Below are positions 1 through 8,333 of a stretch of 64,000 bases of DNA, piece by piece. The stretch covers positions 1 to 64,000 of the forward strand of contig JADLBD010000007.1 of NCBI GenBank assembly GCA_020847975.1, read 5' to 3'. Position numbers and translations under genes: made by a program. The notes beneath the pieces are model-generated. The model worked only from the letters and a program-made list of their open reading frames with translations. It searched no databases and was not told the origin of the DNA. How positions within the stretch are numbered: position 1 is the stretch's first letter; each line of letters starts with the position of its first letter. This DNA comes from Bryobacterales bacterium (GTDB taxonomy: Bacteria > Acidobacteriota > Terriglobia > Bryobacterales > Bryobacteraceae).

Positions 1-161
1 CGGCGCAAATGGCCACGCGAATCTTCAGCGGGGCCGAGAATATGCCCTCCTACCGCGGGGAGCTGACGGAAGGGGAATTGAATTCCCTGCTCGCGTTCCT
101 GGCCTCGCGCCATCGCGTGCAACTGCCTAAGCCGCCGGTGCTCCATACCGCCGAAAGATGA
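1..161 (+). CDS. C-terminal end of a c-type cytochrome (partial, 5' end outside window)
   Basis: The reading frame is open from the left edge and ends in TGA at 159-161. The visible 52 residues include MPSYRGELTEGE followed by LLAFLASR, the usual C-terminal helix of a class I cytochrome c domain, in which the Met of an MP.. motif is the axial haem ligand. The CxxCH haem site must lie upstream of the window. The protein would be exported and carry electrons in the periplasm, but its full domain make-up (for example fusion to a dehydrogenase) cannot be seen. Confidence is limited by the short fragment. Confidence 0.6.
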   Translation, partial: AQMATRIFSGAENMPSYRGELTEGELNSLLAFLASRHRVQLPKPPVLHTAER

Positions 162-474
162 GCCGGAAAATGATCGAGGCCGCCGTTCCTTCACCGGCCT
201 GAACGAAGAACTTCCTCATACCCTGGCGCACCGGTCTACACGCGAAACGAAGTTCTCTCCTGTATGGATCAGTCCATTAAGCGCTGACCTCAAAGCTCTG
301 CGAGACCCCTCCGTTTTCCCCGGTCACAACAAATCCACAAAAATACGCGAAGAAGAAACATCTTATAAATCAAAGCAATGCATCTTCTCCGCGCGCACTT
401 CCTCCAAAAAACCTTCCCCGCGCATCGTAAAGTGAAATCGTGATCGGCAACTGGCCGGCAAAGCAAGGTATTCC
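162..474. other. Intergenic stretch, no gene seen
   Basis: About 310 bases between the cytochrome fragment and the first SKGP-type protein. It is more AT-rich near its right end (330-380). No convincing ORF, hairpin with T-run or tRNA-like fold was seen. It presumably holds the promoter for the following gene. Confidence 0.5.
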
Positions 475-1305
475 ATGATCGACCCTGAAAAGAAACGCGA
501 CCTCGCCCGGGAGAACGGCAAAAAGTCGAAGGGCCCTATTACCCCGGAGGGCAAGAAACGCTCCTCCCTCAACGGCATCACGCACGGACTCGCCTCCAAG
601 TGCGTCGTCCTTGCCAATGAATCCCAGGAAGCCTATGACGGCCTCCTCTCCGCCTATCGCGCCGAGTGGCGGCCCGCTTCCCTCACCGAAAGCAACCTCA
701 TCACCGCCATGGTCAACTCCTACTGGCGCCTCTGCCGCATCTGGTCCATGGAAACCGCCCTCTTTGACTCGGAAATGTTCACCGAAAAAGAGGCGTTCGA
801 AGCAGCATGGTCCAATCACCACCCCGCCATGCGCGCCATGGATGCCATGGCTTCCGTCGATTACATGGCCCCCGGAACCCTCGACATCCTCCAGCGCTAC
901 GAGGTCCGCTACGAACGGCTCTACCGCTCCTCGATGGATCAACTCTTGAAACTCCGCCGCCTTCGCCACGCCCCGGATATCGCGCCCACGCTCTTCGTCA
1001 CCCCTGCCGATCTCGCCGCGCCCGAAGCGCCCGATGAACCGGCCCCGGATCCATCCGCGTCCCCTGCCGGCTGGGTCACCCGTATCCTTGCCTTCCTCCT
1101 CTCCCTGCTCGCGTTCCTCCGCCCTTCCCCCCGCAAATCTTCCAAAAAGCGCCGCAATTGCACCCATTTTCCGACCGAACCGGCCGCGCTGCCCGAACTC
1201 CCGTCCTTCACCTTCTACTTCCCCGAGTTTTTCTCCTGGCTCTCGGTTTTCACCCGCCACCCTGAGCCTCCCGCCGGGCAACCGCCCGCTCCCATGCCCG
1301 AATAA
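475..1305 (+). CDS. Uncharacterised SKGP/EGK/HGL-motif protein, long paralog
   Basis: A 276-residue protein of no known function. The N-terminus carries the pattern RENGKKSKGPITPEGKKRSS followed by NGITHGL, a basic segment I know from many short hypothetical proteins of Acidobacteria and related groups. Residues about 50-190 look helical. Residues about 195-276 are Pro/Ser-rich with a hydrophobic run (RILAFLLSLLAFL) that could be a membrane or amphipathic segment. The shorter protein starting at 1442 is a clear paralog; the first 25 codons are similar even at DNA level. No catalytic motif is visible. The basic N-terminus could suggest nucleic-acid binding, but that is a guess. The start ATG at 475 has only a weak AAGG ribosome site. 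Confidence 0.7.
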   Translation: MIDPEKKRDLARENGKKSKGPITPEGKKRSSLNGITHGLASKCVVLANESQEAYDGLLSAYRAEWRPASLTESNLITAMVNSYWRLCRIWSMETALFDSEMFTEKEAFEAAWSNHHPAMRAMDAMASVDYMAPGTLDILQRYEVRYERLYRSSMDQLLKLRRLRHAPDIAPTLFVTPADLAAPEAPDEPAPDPSASPAGWVTRILAFLLSLLAFLRPSPRKSSKKRRNCTHFPTEPAALPELPSFTFYFPEFFSWLSVFTRHPEPPAGQPPAPMPE

Positions 1306-1441
1306 CGTCGCTCCATCAAGCGGACCGCGCCCAAATCTTGCACAGGCCCGGCCGGCCCCGGCAAGGCTCCGTTTTGCGCGTGCTCAGTAAAGGTCCGCCT
1401 CATCCGTCATCCAAATACTCTATCCCCGGAAAGGAACTTCC

Positions 1442-1915
1442 ATGACTACCAAGAAAACCAAAGCCGAGGCCGCCCGGGAGAACGGCGCCAAATCGAAAGG
1501 CCCTGTCACGGCCGAAGGGAAACGCATCGCCTGCATGAACGCATGGAAACACGGCCTTGCCGCCAAATCCATCCGTTTGGAACCCGGTGAGTCCGCGAAC
1601 CAGTGTCTCGACATGCACCGTGCCGCCTATGACCGGTTTCTCCCTTCCAGCCCCGAGGAGGCCGCGCGCGTCGACGAGCTATGCGTCTCCCTCTGGCTCC
1701 TTCGCCGCATCGTGCGCAGCGAAGCCGCCGCGCTCCAGCAGAACATCCTTCCCGACGAGACTCCGGATCTCCGTCTTGCGGAAGCCCGTGCCTTCGAAGC
1801 CTGGACACAGACGGGAAATTCCTTCCACCAACTCCTGAAATACGAGTCCTACAACGTCTGTTGCCTCAGGAGAGTGATCACTGCGCATACCCGCGCCCAC
1901 TCGCCGAAATCGTGA
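1442..1915 (+). CDS. Uncharacterised SKGP/EGK/HGL-motif protein, short paralog
   Basis: A 157-residue paralog of the preceding gene: RENGAKSKGPVTAEGKRIAC, then NAWKHGL, then a helical body with LCVSLWLLRRIVRSEAAAL matching the TAMVNSYWRLCRIWSMETAL region of the neighbour. It lacks the Pro-rich hydrophobic tail of the longer copy. The gap between the two genes is 136 bases, so this is a tandem duplication followed by divergence. GGAAAGGAAC just before the ATG acts as ribosome site. It ends 26 bases before an ECF sigma gene on the same strand, so co-transcription is possible. Function unknown. Confidence 0.7.
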   Translation: MTTKKTKAEAARENGAKSKGPVTAEGKRIACMNAWKHGLAAKSIRLEPGESANQCLDMHRAAYDRFLPSSPEEAARVDELCVSLWLLRRIVRSEAAALQQNILPDETPDLRLAEARAFEAWTQTGNSFHQLLKYESYNVCCLRRVITAHTRAHSPKS

Positions 1916-1941
1916 ATCCTGCTCTCTGCTAGCATGATGGG

Positions 1942-2508
1942 ATGGATGACCCTGAGGGGCAGGGAGCAGTAACCCGTCTCCTGAATGAGTGGCAGCAGGG
2001 CGACGCGGAATCCTACGCCAAAATCTCCAGGCTCATCCACGCCGAATTGCACCGGATCGCCGAAAGCTACCTCCGCCGTTTTCCGAACGCCACTCTCCAG
2101 CCCACGGAATTGATGAACGAGGCCTACATCCGCCTCACCGGCCAGAACGCGACCTACAACGGACGCCAGCACTTCTATGCGCTCGCCGCGAAAGTGATGC
2201 GCCAGCTTCTGGTCGATCGCGCGCGGGCGCGCAAGGCGGCCAAGCGCGGCGGGGGCGCCGCCCCCGAATCCTTCGAAGCCGTCATCGCCGGTGAGGTGAG
2301 CCGCACCGAAGAGTTTCTCATGCTCGACGAAGTCCTGACGCGGCTCGCCACCGAAGAACCGCGCCTCGCCCAGATCATCGAACTTCGCTATTTCGGCGGT
2401 CTCACCGGCGTCGAAATCGCCGAAATCCTCTCCATCCCCCCCTGGCAGGTGAGCCGCGAGCAACGGCTCGCCGAGGCGTGGCTGAAACGCGCCCTCAGCT
2501 CCGCCTGA
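1942..2508 (+). CDS. ECF-type RNA polymerase sigma factor (Sigma70_ECF / TIGR02999-like)
   Basis: A 188-residue sigma factor expected to direct RNA polymerase to an alternative promoter class. Region 2 is seen as FPNATLQPTELMNEAYIRLT followed by RQHFYALAAKVMRQLLVDRA, the hallmark of the Sigma70_ECF family common in Acidobacteria and Planctomycetes. Region 4 is the helix-turn-helix around RLAQIIELRYFGGLTGVEIAEILSI. No anti-sigma gene adjoins it: upstream are the two SKGP-type proteins and downstream the aldolase fusion. Members of this family often lie apart from a dedicated anti-sigma factor. Target genes cannot be read from the window. Confidence 0.85.
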   Translation: MDDPEGQGAVTRLLNEWQQGDAESYAKISRLIHAELHRIAESYLRRFPNATLQPTELMNEAYIRLTGQNATYNGRQHFYALAAKVMRQLLVDRARARKAAKRGGGAAPESFEAVIAGEVSRTEEFLMLDEVLTRLATEEPRLAQIIELRYFGGLTGVEIAEILSIPPWQVSREQRLAEAWLKRALSSA

Positions 2509-2559
2509 CTCCCGCCTCGTGGGCGCATCCCTCCAGCGTGTCAATACAATGGGATAAGA

Positions 2560-4758
2560 ATGCTCAAATACCTGAAAGATCTTTGGAATGATTCAGACGC
2601 CGCCGCGCTCGGCGACGATCCGCTCGAGTTGTTGCGCTACCGCTCCAATCTCCTTGGCGCAGACCTGCGGATTACGAATTTTGGAGGAGGCAACACCAGT
2701 TCGAAATACGAAGTCACCGACCCGCTCACTGGGAAGCCCACGCGCGTCATGGCCGTGAAAGGCAGCGGCGGAGACCTCGGCAGCATCACCCGGGGCGGAT
2801 TCGCCGTGCTCTACATGGACCGCCTGCTCCAGTTCGAAAACGTCTACCGCGGCGAGCAGTTCGAGGATGACATGGTCGGCATGTATCCCTCCTGCGCCTT
2901 CGCCGGGAACACCGTCGCCACCTCCATCGACACGCCGCTCCACGGATTCCTCCCCTTCAATCACGTCGATCACCTCCACCCCGATTGGGCCATCGCCATG
3001 GCCGCCAGCCGCAACGGCAAGTCGAAAATGGAGGAGTTCAACCAGCGCTACCATCACAAACTCGTGTGGCTCCCCTGGCAGCGCCCCGGTTTCGAACTCG
3101 GTCTCATGCTTCGCCAGGCCGTAAATGACAACCCCGGCTGCGACGGAATCGTTCTCGGCAGTCACGGTCTCTTCACCTGGGGCAGCACCCAGCGCGAATG
3201 CTACCTCAACAGCGTCGCCATCATTGACCAACTGGGCGAACTGGTGCAGGAGAGCGGCAACGGCAAGGTCGTCTTCGGCGGGCCGCGCTACGCCACCCGG
3301 CACGATGCGCATCACGTCGCGGCGGGGATTCTCCCCAAAATCCGCGGCCGCGTCGGAGCCTCCCGCCGCAGCATCGGCCATTTCGACGGTTCCCCCGAAA
3401 CGCTCGAATTCATCAACTCCAACTGGGCCCGCGAACTTGCTGCTTTGGGAACCTCCTGCCCCGATCACTTCCTTCGCACTCGCATCAGCCCGCTCGTGGT
3501 CGATTGGAATCCCCAAACAAAGGACCTTTCCGAATTTGACCATGCCCTCGATGCCGGCTTGCGGCAGTATCGCAAGGACTACGTCGCCTATTACGAAGCA
3601 CACAAGGAAGCGGGCTCCCCTCCCTTGCGCGATCAGAATCCCACTGTGGTCCTCATCCCCGGCGTCGGCATGGTCTCCTTTGGCCGTTCCAAGAAAGAGG
3701 CCCGCATCACCGGCGAGTTCTACCGCAACGCCATCCGCGTCATGATGGGAGCCAACGGCATGGAGGACGGCGCCGCCTCGGACGACCCGCTGCCGCACGC
3801 CAAGGACCCATCCCGCGCCGGCGAGTTCACCAGCTTCCACAACTACGTCGCCCTCCCGCGCCGCGAGGCCTTCCGCATCGAGTACTGGCAGCTCGAGGAG
3901 GCCAAGCTCCGCCGCATGCCCCCCGAGAAGGAGTTCTCCCGCAAGATCGTACTCATCGTCGGAGGCGGCAGCGGTGTCGGGCGCTCCACGGCGCTCAAGC
4001 TCGCAGCCGATGGCGCGCACCTGATGATCGCCGACATCAACGAGGAGTCCGCCCACGACACCGCCCGCCTGTGTACGAAGTTTGACCGTGAAGCCGTGGC
4101 CTACTGCAAAGTGGATCTGCGCAACCATGCCTCCATCACCTCCGCCATCCGCCACACTGTGATGCAATTCGGCGGGCTCGACGTGGTCATCAACACCGCC
4201 GCGGTCTTCATCCCACCCGATTCGCACGGCGGCATCTCCGAAGACAACTGGCGCATCACGCTCGACGTCAACGTCACCGGCAACTACTTCCTCGCCAAGG
4301 AAGCGCACCACGTTTTTTCATCGCAGGGCCTGACGGCGAACATCGTACTCACCGGCTCCGCCAACGCGGTCGTGCCGAAGAAGGGAAGCGAAGCCTACGA
4401 CGTCAGCAAAGCCGCCGTCAATCACCTCATCGGCGAACTGGCTGTCGGTATGGCCCCACTGGTGCGCGTGAACGGCATCGCCCCGGCAACGGTGGTGGAA
4501 GGCTCCACTATGTTCCCCCGCGAGCGCGTCATCAGCTCACTCGCCAAATACAACCTGCCCTACAAGGAGGAGGAGACTACCGACACCCTGCGCTCGCGCC
4601 TGGCCAACTACTACGCCAGCCGCACGCTGCTCAAGGAGCCCATCCTCCCCGATCACTGCGCCGACTCCATCATCTTCCTCGCCAGCGACCGCAGCATCCG
4701 CACCACCGGAACCGTCATCCCGGTCGACGCCGGACTCGCCGAGGCCTTCCTCCGCTAG
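2560..4758 (+). CDS. Bifunctional class II aldolase / short-chain dehydrogenase (rhamnulose-1-phosphate aldolase type)
   Basis: A 732-residue cytoplasmic fusion. Residues about 30-420 form a class II aldolase/adducin domain with a zinc-type cluster (HVDHLHPD near residue 135). Residues about 460-732 form a Rossmann SDR with GGGSGVGRS near 467 and the catalytic YDVSK near 612. This matches the RhaD/YuxG-like fusion, in which the aldolase splits L-rhamnulose 1-phosphate into DHAP and L-lactaldehyde and the SDR half acts on the aldehyde. No other rhamnose genes (isomerase, kinase, mutarotase, transporter) are nearby, so the true substrate may be another deoxysugar. GGGATAAG precedes the ATG. Its TAG stop interlocks with the stop of the convergent gene in a CTAG palindrome at 4755-4758. 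Confidence 0.85.
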   Translation: MLKYLKDLWNDSDAAALGDDPLELLRYRSNLLGADLRITNFGGGNTSSKYEVTDPLTGKPTRVMAVKGSGGDLGSITRGGFAVLYMDRLLQFENVYRGEQFEDDMVGMYPSCAFAGNTVATSIDTPLHGFLPFNHVDHLHPDWAIAMAASRNGKSKMEEFNQRYHHKLVWLPWQRPGFELGLMLRQAVNDNPGCDGIVLGSHGLFTWGSTQRECYLNSVAIIDQLGELVQESGNGKVVFGGPRYATRHDAHHVAAGILPKIRGRVGASRRSIGHFDGSPETLEFINSNWARELAALGTSCPDHFLRTRISPLVVDWNPQTKDLSEFDHALDAGLRQYRKDYVAYYEAHKEAGSPPLRDQNPTVVLIPGVGMVSFGRSKKEARITGEFYRNAIRVMMGANGMEDGAASDDPLPHAKDPSRAGEFTSFHNYVALPRREAFRIEYWQLEEAKLRRMPPEKEFSRKIVLIVGGGSGVGRSTALKLAADGAHLMIADINEESAHDTARLCTKFDREAVAYCKVDLRNHASITSAIRHTVMQFGGLDVVINTAAVFIPPDSHGGISEDNWRITLDVNVTGNYFLAKEAHHVFSSQGLTANIVLTGSANAVVPKKGSEAYDVSKAAVNHLIGELAVGMAPLVRVNGIAPATVVEGSTMFPRERVISSLAKYNLPYKEEETTDTLRSRLANYYASRTLLKEPILPDHCADSIIFLASDRSIRTTGTVIPVDAGLAEAFLR

Positions 4759-5534
4759 TCCAGCACCTTCAGGGAAACGACGACGAAAATCGCGCTTTCG
4801 TCATCAATCCCCGAAACCTTGCCAAGCACGGACTTCTGCCCTTCCTTGAAGTCCCCGGCCGTGTTCAGGCCCACCTCCATGAACTGATAGGTCGCTGCGT
4901 CGCGGACTGTATAAGGGATTCTGAAGCCGATGTTCATGCGGTAGAACCGCACGTAGCGGCCCGTGTCTCTTCGGCTGACCGATTCCGGATGGATGCGGAT
5001 CTGCGCCGTGGCGAAGGGAGCCTGTGCGCCTCCCTGGGTGTTCGGCAGGCGCATCGTTTGTTCTGTGTCCTTGCCCTCCTGTAAATGCAGTGGCACGATA
5101 TCCCAGAGTTGTACATCCTTATATTGCGTAGTGGCTCTGAGTTGCTTGGCCACCGCCTCCAACTCCGTGGGCAGCGTGCCGGACTGGGCTGGCGTCTTCG
5201 TGGAGCACCGCAGGAAAGACAACGTCAATTCGATGTTGCGTCCGATCGCAGCCTCGCTCCCTGGACGGTCGAGTTCCTCCACCACCTTCCGGATTTGCGC
5301 CACTACGTCCTTCGGCGCATAGACGAGAATCGTCCGCAGCTTGTCGTCCGCCTGAATGCGAACGTTGAAGACGCTCAGCATGCGCGTCAACCGGTTGAAC
5401 GAATCGCCGGTCAGCGTCTTCACGGGAATAATCGCCGCCTCCAGCGGCGGCTGCGGCTTTTCCGCCGCCTTGTCCTGCGCGCAAAGTAGACTCGCGCTCA
5501 GCGCGAGAGAAGTGAGGAGCAATGATAAACGCAT
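4755..5534 (-). CDS. Exported protein with secretin-N/NolW-like domain
   Basis: A 259-residue protein with a clean signal peptide (MRLSLLLTSLALSASLLCAQ), which fixes the start at 5534 even though the frame is open further upstream. Residues about 32-92 (IIPVKTLTGDSFNRLTRMLS, later VEELDRP) resemble the small N1/N-zero domains of secretins and GspD-like proteins: a parameter-like beta-alpha-beta fold ending in V..I..VV..LD.P. The rest (100-259) is beta-rich with no secretin pore region, so this is not a full secretin. It lies 10 bases behind the membrane partner of an ECF sigma factor and is likely the third gene of that operon. It may be a periplasmic effector or sensing component. Function is inferred only from fold-like similarity. 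Confidence 0.6.
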   Translation of the reverse strand: MRLSLLLTSLALSASLLCAQDKAAEKPQPPLEAAIIPVKTLTGDSFNRLTRMLSVFNVRIQADDKLRTILVYAPKDVVAQIRKVVEELDRPGSEAAIGRNIELTLSFLRCSTKTPAQSGTLPTELEAVAKQLRATTQYKDVQLWDIVPLHLQEGKDTEQTMRLPNTQGGAQAPFATAQIRIHPESVSRRDTGRYVRFYRMNIGFRIPYTVRDAATYQFMEVGLNTAGDFKEGQKSVLGKVSGIDDESAIFVVVSLKVLD

Positions 5535-5544
5535 ATTCTTACCT

Positions 5545-5931
5545 TCAAGTCCCTGATTCGTTTCCCAACAGAAGGATGACCACATCCGGATCCGGCGTCT
5601 CGATGCGGATGATGAGATTGCTCTGCATGGGCGCCGGCTTGCGAGTCCGATGCCGGGGCTTCGCCACCACCGGAGCCTGTGCGGGCGGTGGGGCGGGAAC
5701 AGCGGCAATGAGCGGAGGCGGTGGGGGCGCCGGTTGTGGATCGCGCCTTGTCACCACAGCGACCAGGCAGATTGCGGCAAACGCCACAGCGGCGAGGAGA
5801 GCAACCGGGCGCCGCCAGTCCCGCCCGGCAATCCGCTCCTCCACCCGCGTCCGCACCCGTACCAGGGAATCCGCCGGCACGGGATCATCCCGCATCTCAC
5901 TCAATAGATCTCGCATCTCGTCTTCCCTCAT
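5545..5931 (-). CDS. Single-TM protein coupled to ECF sigma factor, putative anti-sigma factor
   Basis: A 128-residue bitopic protein: about 40 residues of acidic/basic cytoplasmic helix, one TM segment at about 42-60 (RPVALLAAVAFAAICLVAVV), then a Pro-rich periplasmic linker and a short beta-like tail. The start at 5931 is set by the preceding GGAAAGGAGG ribosome site and by an ATGA overlap with the stop of the sigma gene. Position, coupling and topology fit an anti-sigma factor that holds the sigma at the membrane, but the zinc-binding HxxxCxxC signature of classic ZAS anti-sigmas is absent. It could belong to a non-zinc class or be a sigma-controlled membrane protein. Confidence 0.6.
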   Translation of the reverse strand: MREDEMRDLLSEMRDDPVPADSLVRVRTRVEERIAGRDWRRPVALLAAVAFAAICLVAVVTRRDPQPAPPPPPLIAAVPAPPPAQAPVVAKPRHRTRKPAPMQSNLIIRIETPDPDVVILLLGNESGT

Positions 5932-6452
5932 CGCTCCTCCTTTCCAAGGATTTCCCGCAGGTGCGCCAGGGCCTTCGACACCTGGCTGCGGACGGTCCCT
6001 TCGGCCGACCCCAGAATCCGCGCTACCTCCGCCGTCGGGAGTCCCTCGATCTCCCGTAACACCACCGCCGCCCGTTCCCGCGCCGGCAGTGTCCCCAAAG
6101 CCGCCATCAGCCGCCGCTTCTGCTGTTCGCGAATGCTCAGCCACTCCGCCGATGGATGCCCGCTATCCAGATCCTTCAACTCGCCGGATGGGCGCGCGGC
6201 CCGCGCCCGGTCCAGGCACAGATTCACCGTCACCTTGTAGAGCCACGCTCCTAAGGCAGCCTCGGCGGGGAATCTCAACCCATGACGATGCAGCCGCACA
6301 AACGCTTCCTGCGCTACATCCTCGGCATCGGCCCAGTTGCCCAGAATCCGGTAGGCCGTGCGCAGCAATTGCGCTTCCCGCAGGCGCACGATCTCCACGA
6401 AGGTGAGTTCCATCTTCCGCGACAGGCCGGTCATGAGCGCCGCTTCGTACAT
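5928..6452 (-). CDS. ECF-type RNA polymerase sigma factor (SigE-like)
   Basis: A 174-residue sigma factor. Region 2 is seen as YRILGNWADAEDVAQEAFVR and region 4 as LPARERAAVVLREIEGLPTA followed by EVARILGSAEGTVRSQVSKA, both typical of the large ECF group. AAGGTGAAGG lies just before the ATG at 6452. Its stop overlaps the start of the one-TM partner, and the exported secretin-N-like gene follows, giving a three-gene operon. Sigma factors of this arrangement usually control their own operon. The 56 bases between it and lhgO could carry that promoter. Confidence 0.9.
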   Translation of the reverse strand: MYEAALMTGLSRKMELTFVEIVRLREAQLLRTAYRILGNWADAEDVAQEAFVRLHRHGLRFPAEAALGAWLYKVTVNLCLDRARAARPSGELKDLDSGHPSAEWLSIREQQKRRLMAALGTLPARERAAVVLREIEGLPTAEVARILGSAEGTVRSQVSKALAHLREILGKEER

Positions 6453-6508
6453 CCTTCACCTTAAGAAACGGACGAGATGTGATAAACGTTGATTGGAAAC
6501 TATATTTT

Positions 6509-7711
6509 TTACGTGAGCAACCCTGCCCCCATCGAGGTGATCTCTTCGCCGATAGCCAGGGAACTGGTGGCTCCTGGACTTGGCGCGTTGACCACGTGCA
6601 GCGCGCGGCGCGCCTTGACGAAGTGGAAGTCCTGCACCAGATCCCCGTTCGGGCTCATGGCCTGGGCGCGGACTCCGGCTCCGCCAGTCGCCAGATCCTC
6701 GACCCGAATCTCCGGAACCAGCTTCTGAAGCGACTCACAGAACAATTGCTTGCTGAACGAGCGGCGCAGTTCGTCGAAGCACATCCTCGGATAGCGTCTC
6801 AGAAAATTCCACAGGCCCGGATAGCTCAGCGCATCCCACAGATCACCCACCTTGATATCCGACTTGCGATAGCCTTCCCGCGCGAAGGCGAGCACGGCAT
6901 TCGGGCCGCACTCCACCCCGCCGTGGATGAGGCGAGTGTAGTGGACGCCGAGGAAAGGGAACTTCGGATCCGGAACCGGGTAGATGAGGTGGCGCACCAG
7001 ATTCTGGCGCTCCGGGCGGATCTTGTAATACTCGCCGCGAAAGGGCACGATGCGCACCTCGCGGCGGTTTCCGGTAAGCTCCGTCACGCGGTCCGAATAG
7101 AGCCCCGCGCAATTGATCAGCAGGGAGCCCTCGTGCTCGCCCTTCGTGGTTTCCACCATCCACCCATCGGGAGTCGGGCGGCATTTCATGGCGCGGGCTC
7201 CGGTGAGAACTCGGCCGCCATTCGACTCGATGATCTTCACCAGCGTGGCCGCTACCGCCGGGTAATCGACAATGCCTTCCTGTGGGACGCGCAGCGCCGC
7301 AATGCCTCCGGCGTGCGGTTCAATCTCGCGGAACTCCTCGCGCGTCATCCATCGCAACCCTTCGAGACCGTTCTGCTTGCCGCGCTGTTCCAGATCCTTC
7401 AACCGCGCCACCTCTGCCTGGTCCGTGGCCACCACCAGCTTGCCGCACACTTCATGCGCGATCTTGTGCTCCTGGCAAAAGGCGATCATCTGGCGGATGC
7501 CGCCCACCGCCATGCGCGCCTTGATCGATCCGGGCTTGTAATAGAGCCCGCAATGCAGGACGCCGCTGTTGTTGCCGCTCTGGTGGCGGCACACCCCGTC
7601 TTCCTTCTCGAGAACCGTCACCCGCGCATCGGGGAAACGCTGCTGCCAGCGATATGCCGTGCCGAGCCCGATGAGGCCGCCGCCAATAATTACGATTCCG
7701 GTTTGCGCCAT
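6509..7711 (-). CDS. lhgO: L-2-hydroxyglutarate oxidase/dehydrogenase
   Basis: A 400-residue FAD enzyme of the DAO family that oxidises L-2-hydroxyglutarate to 2-oxoglutarate, passing electrons to oxygen or quinone. Residues 8-19 give the dinucleotide fold (IIGGGLIGLGTA). HQSGNNSGVLHCGLYYKPGS, IVPFRGEYY and FPFLGVHYTRLIHGGVECGP are characteristic LhgO segments, and the C-terminal NAPSPGATSSLAIGE closes the FAD site. Length matches the family (about 400). It diverges from the methyltransferase-like gene across only 24 bases. In other bacteria lhgO belongs to lysine/glutarate breakdown; no partner of that pathway is seen here, so it may act in metabolite repair. Confidence 0.92.
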   Translation of the reverse strand: MAQTGIVIIGGGLIGLGTAYRWQQRFPDARVTVLEKEDGVCRHQSGNNSGVLHCGLYYKPGSIKARMAVGGIRQMIAFCQEHKIAHEVCGKLVVATDQAEVARLKDLEQRGKQNGLEGLRWMTREEFREIEPHAGGIAALRVPQEGIVDYPAVAATLVKIIESNGGRVLTGARAMKCRPTPDGWMVETTKGEHEGSLLINCAGLYSDRVTELTGNRREVRIVPFRGEYYKIRPERQNLVRHLIYPVPDPKFPFLGVHYTRLIHGGVECGPNAVLAFAREGYRKSDIKVGDLWDALSYPGLWNFLRRYPRMCFDELRRSFSKQLFCESLQKLVPEIRVEDLATGGAGVRAQAMSPNGDLVQDFHFVKARRALHVVNAPSPGATSSLAIGEEITSMGAGLLT

Positions 7712-7735
7712 GCCAAAGTTAATATTAAGTATCCT
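7712..7735. promoter_or_regulatory. Divergent lhgO / methyltransferase start region with AT palindrome
   Basis: Only 24 bases separate the two divergent ATG codons. They contain the perfect 10-base palindrome TTAATATTAA at 7719-7728, a striking AT island in GC-rich surroundings. Core promoter elements must extend into the genes themselves. The palindrome could be a -10 element read in both directions or an operator. Confidence 0.35.
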
Positions 7736-8326
7736 ATGGATCTCGTGCGCGACGCCTCGGGTTGGATGTTGATAGGGAACTGGCTGCTGTTCAGCGGCCT
7801 ACTTGCCTGGAACCACGGCCGGGTACGCGCCGAGCGGCGCCGGCGCGGCATCCCCGAGAAAAGGCCCGCCATCCGCAACCCGCGCTCGATGCACGGATTG
7901 GTGCTCGAGGGCGCGGCGTTCGCCGTCGCGTTCCTGTTCACGCGTCCCCTCCGCGAAAGCGCTCCCTGGCAGCAGGCCGGCTCCATACTGTTCGGCGTAA
8001 CGGCTGTTGTGGTGCTCTTCCTTGCTCTGCGGCATCTCGGCCTGGAGTGGCGCATCAAGGCCGTGGTGACCGAAGACCACCGCCTGGTGACCACCGGACC
8101 GTACTCGGTGATCCGCCACCCCATCTTCACCTCGCTATTCTGCCTGCTGCTGTCGACGGTGCTCTTGCTCGACCCGCCGTGGGCGGCGGCGGCATCGCTC
8201 GCCATCTGCGCCTACGGAACAGAGATCCGCATTCGCGCGGAAGACAGCCTGCTGCGGCAGCGGTTCGGTGCGCGGTTCGAGGACTACCGTTCGCGCGTGG
8301 CAGCCTATGTTCCCTACGTGCGATAG
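7736..8326 (+). CDS. Isoprenylcysteine carboxyl methyltransferase family membrane protein
   Basis: A 196-residue integral membrane protein with about five hydrophobic segments. The signature GPYSVIRHPIFTSLFCLL at about residues 120-137 and the C-terminal EDSLLRQRFGARFEDYRSRV (R.F...Y..Y.. pattern) are those of the ICMT/PEMT-like SAM-dependent methyltransferases. Bacterial members are mostly uncharacterised and may methylate lipids or thiols, or handle S-alkyl cysteine. The frame is open much further upstream, but that part is antisense to lhgO; the ATG at 7736 just after the divergent region gives the family-typical N-terminus. Confidence 0.75.
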   Translation: MDLVRDASGWMLIGNWLLFSGLLAWNHGRVRAERRRRGIPEKRPAIRNPRSMHGLVLEGAAFAVAFLFTRPLRESAPWQQAGSILFGVTAVVVLFLALRHLGLEWRIKAVVTEDHRLVTTGPYSVIRHPIFTSLFCLLLSTVLLLDPPWAAAASLAICAYGTEIRIRAEDSLLRQRFGARFEDYRSRVAAYVPYVR

Positions 8327-8333
8327 CCCGTGT

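Noticed and set aside
2593..4311. A 572-residue minus-strand frame opposite the aldolase fusion
   Set aside because: It is the antisense of a clearly conserved two-domain enzyme; the translation is His/Gly/Val-rich without motifs, a common effect of GC-rich codon use.
2560..4758. A rhamnose catabolic operon around the aldolase fusion
   Set aside because: No isomerase, kinase, mutarotase, regulator or transporter of that pathway is nearby, so only the single enzyme is claimed.
6479..7735. N-terminal extension of the methyltransferase-like protein by about 420 residues
   Set aside because: The extension is antisense to lhgO; the family-like start is the ATG at 7736.
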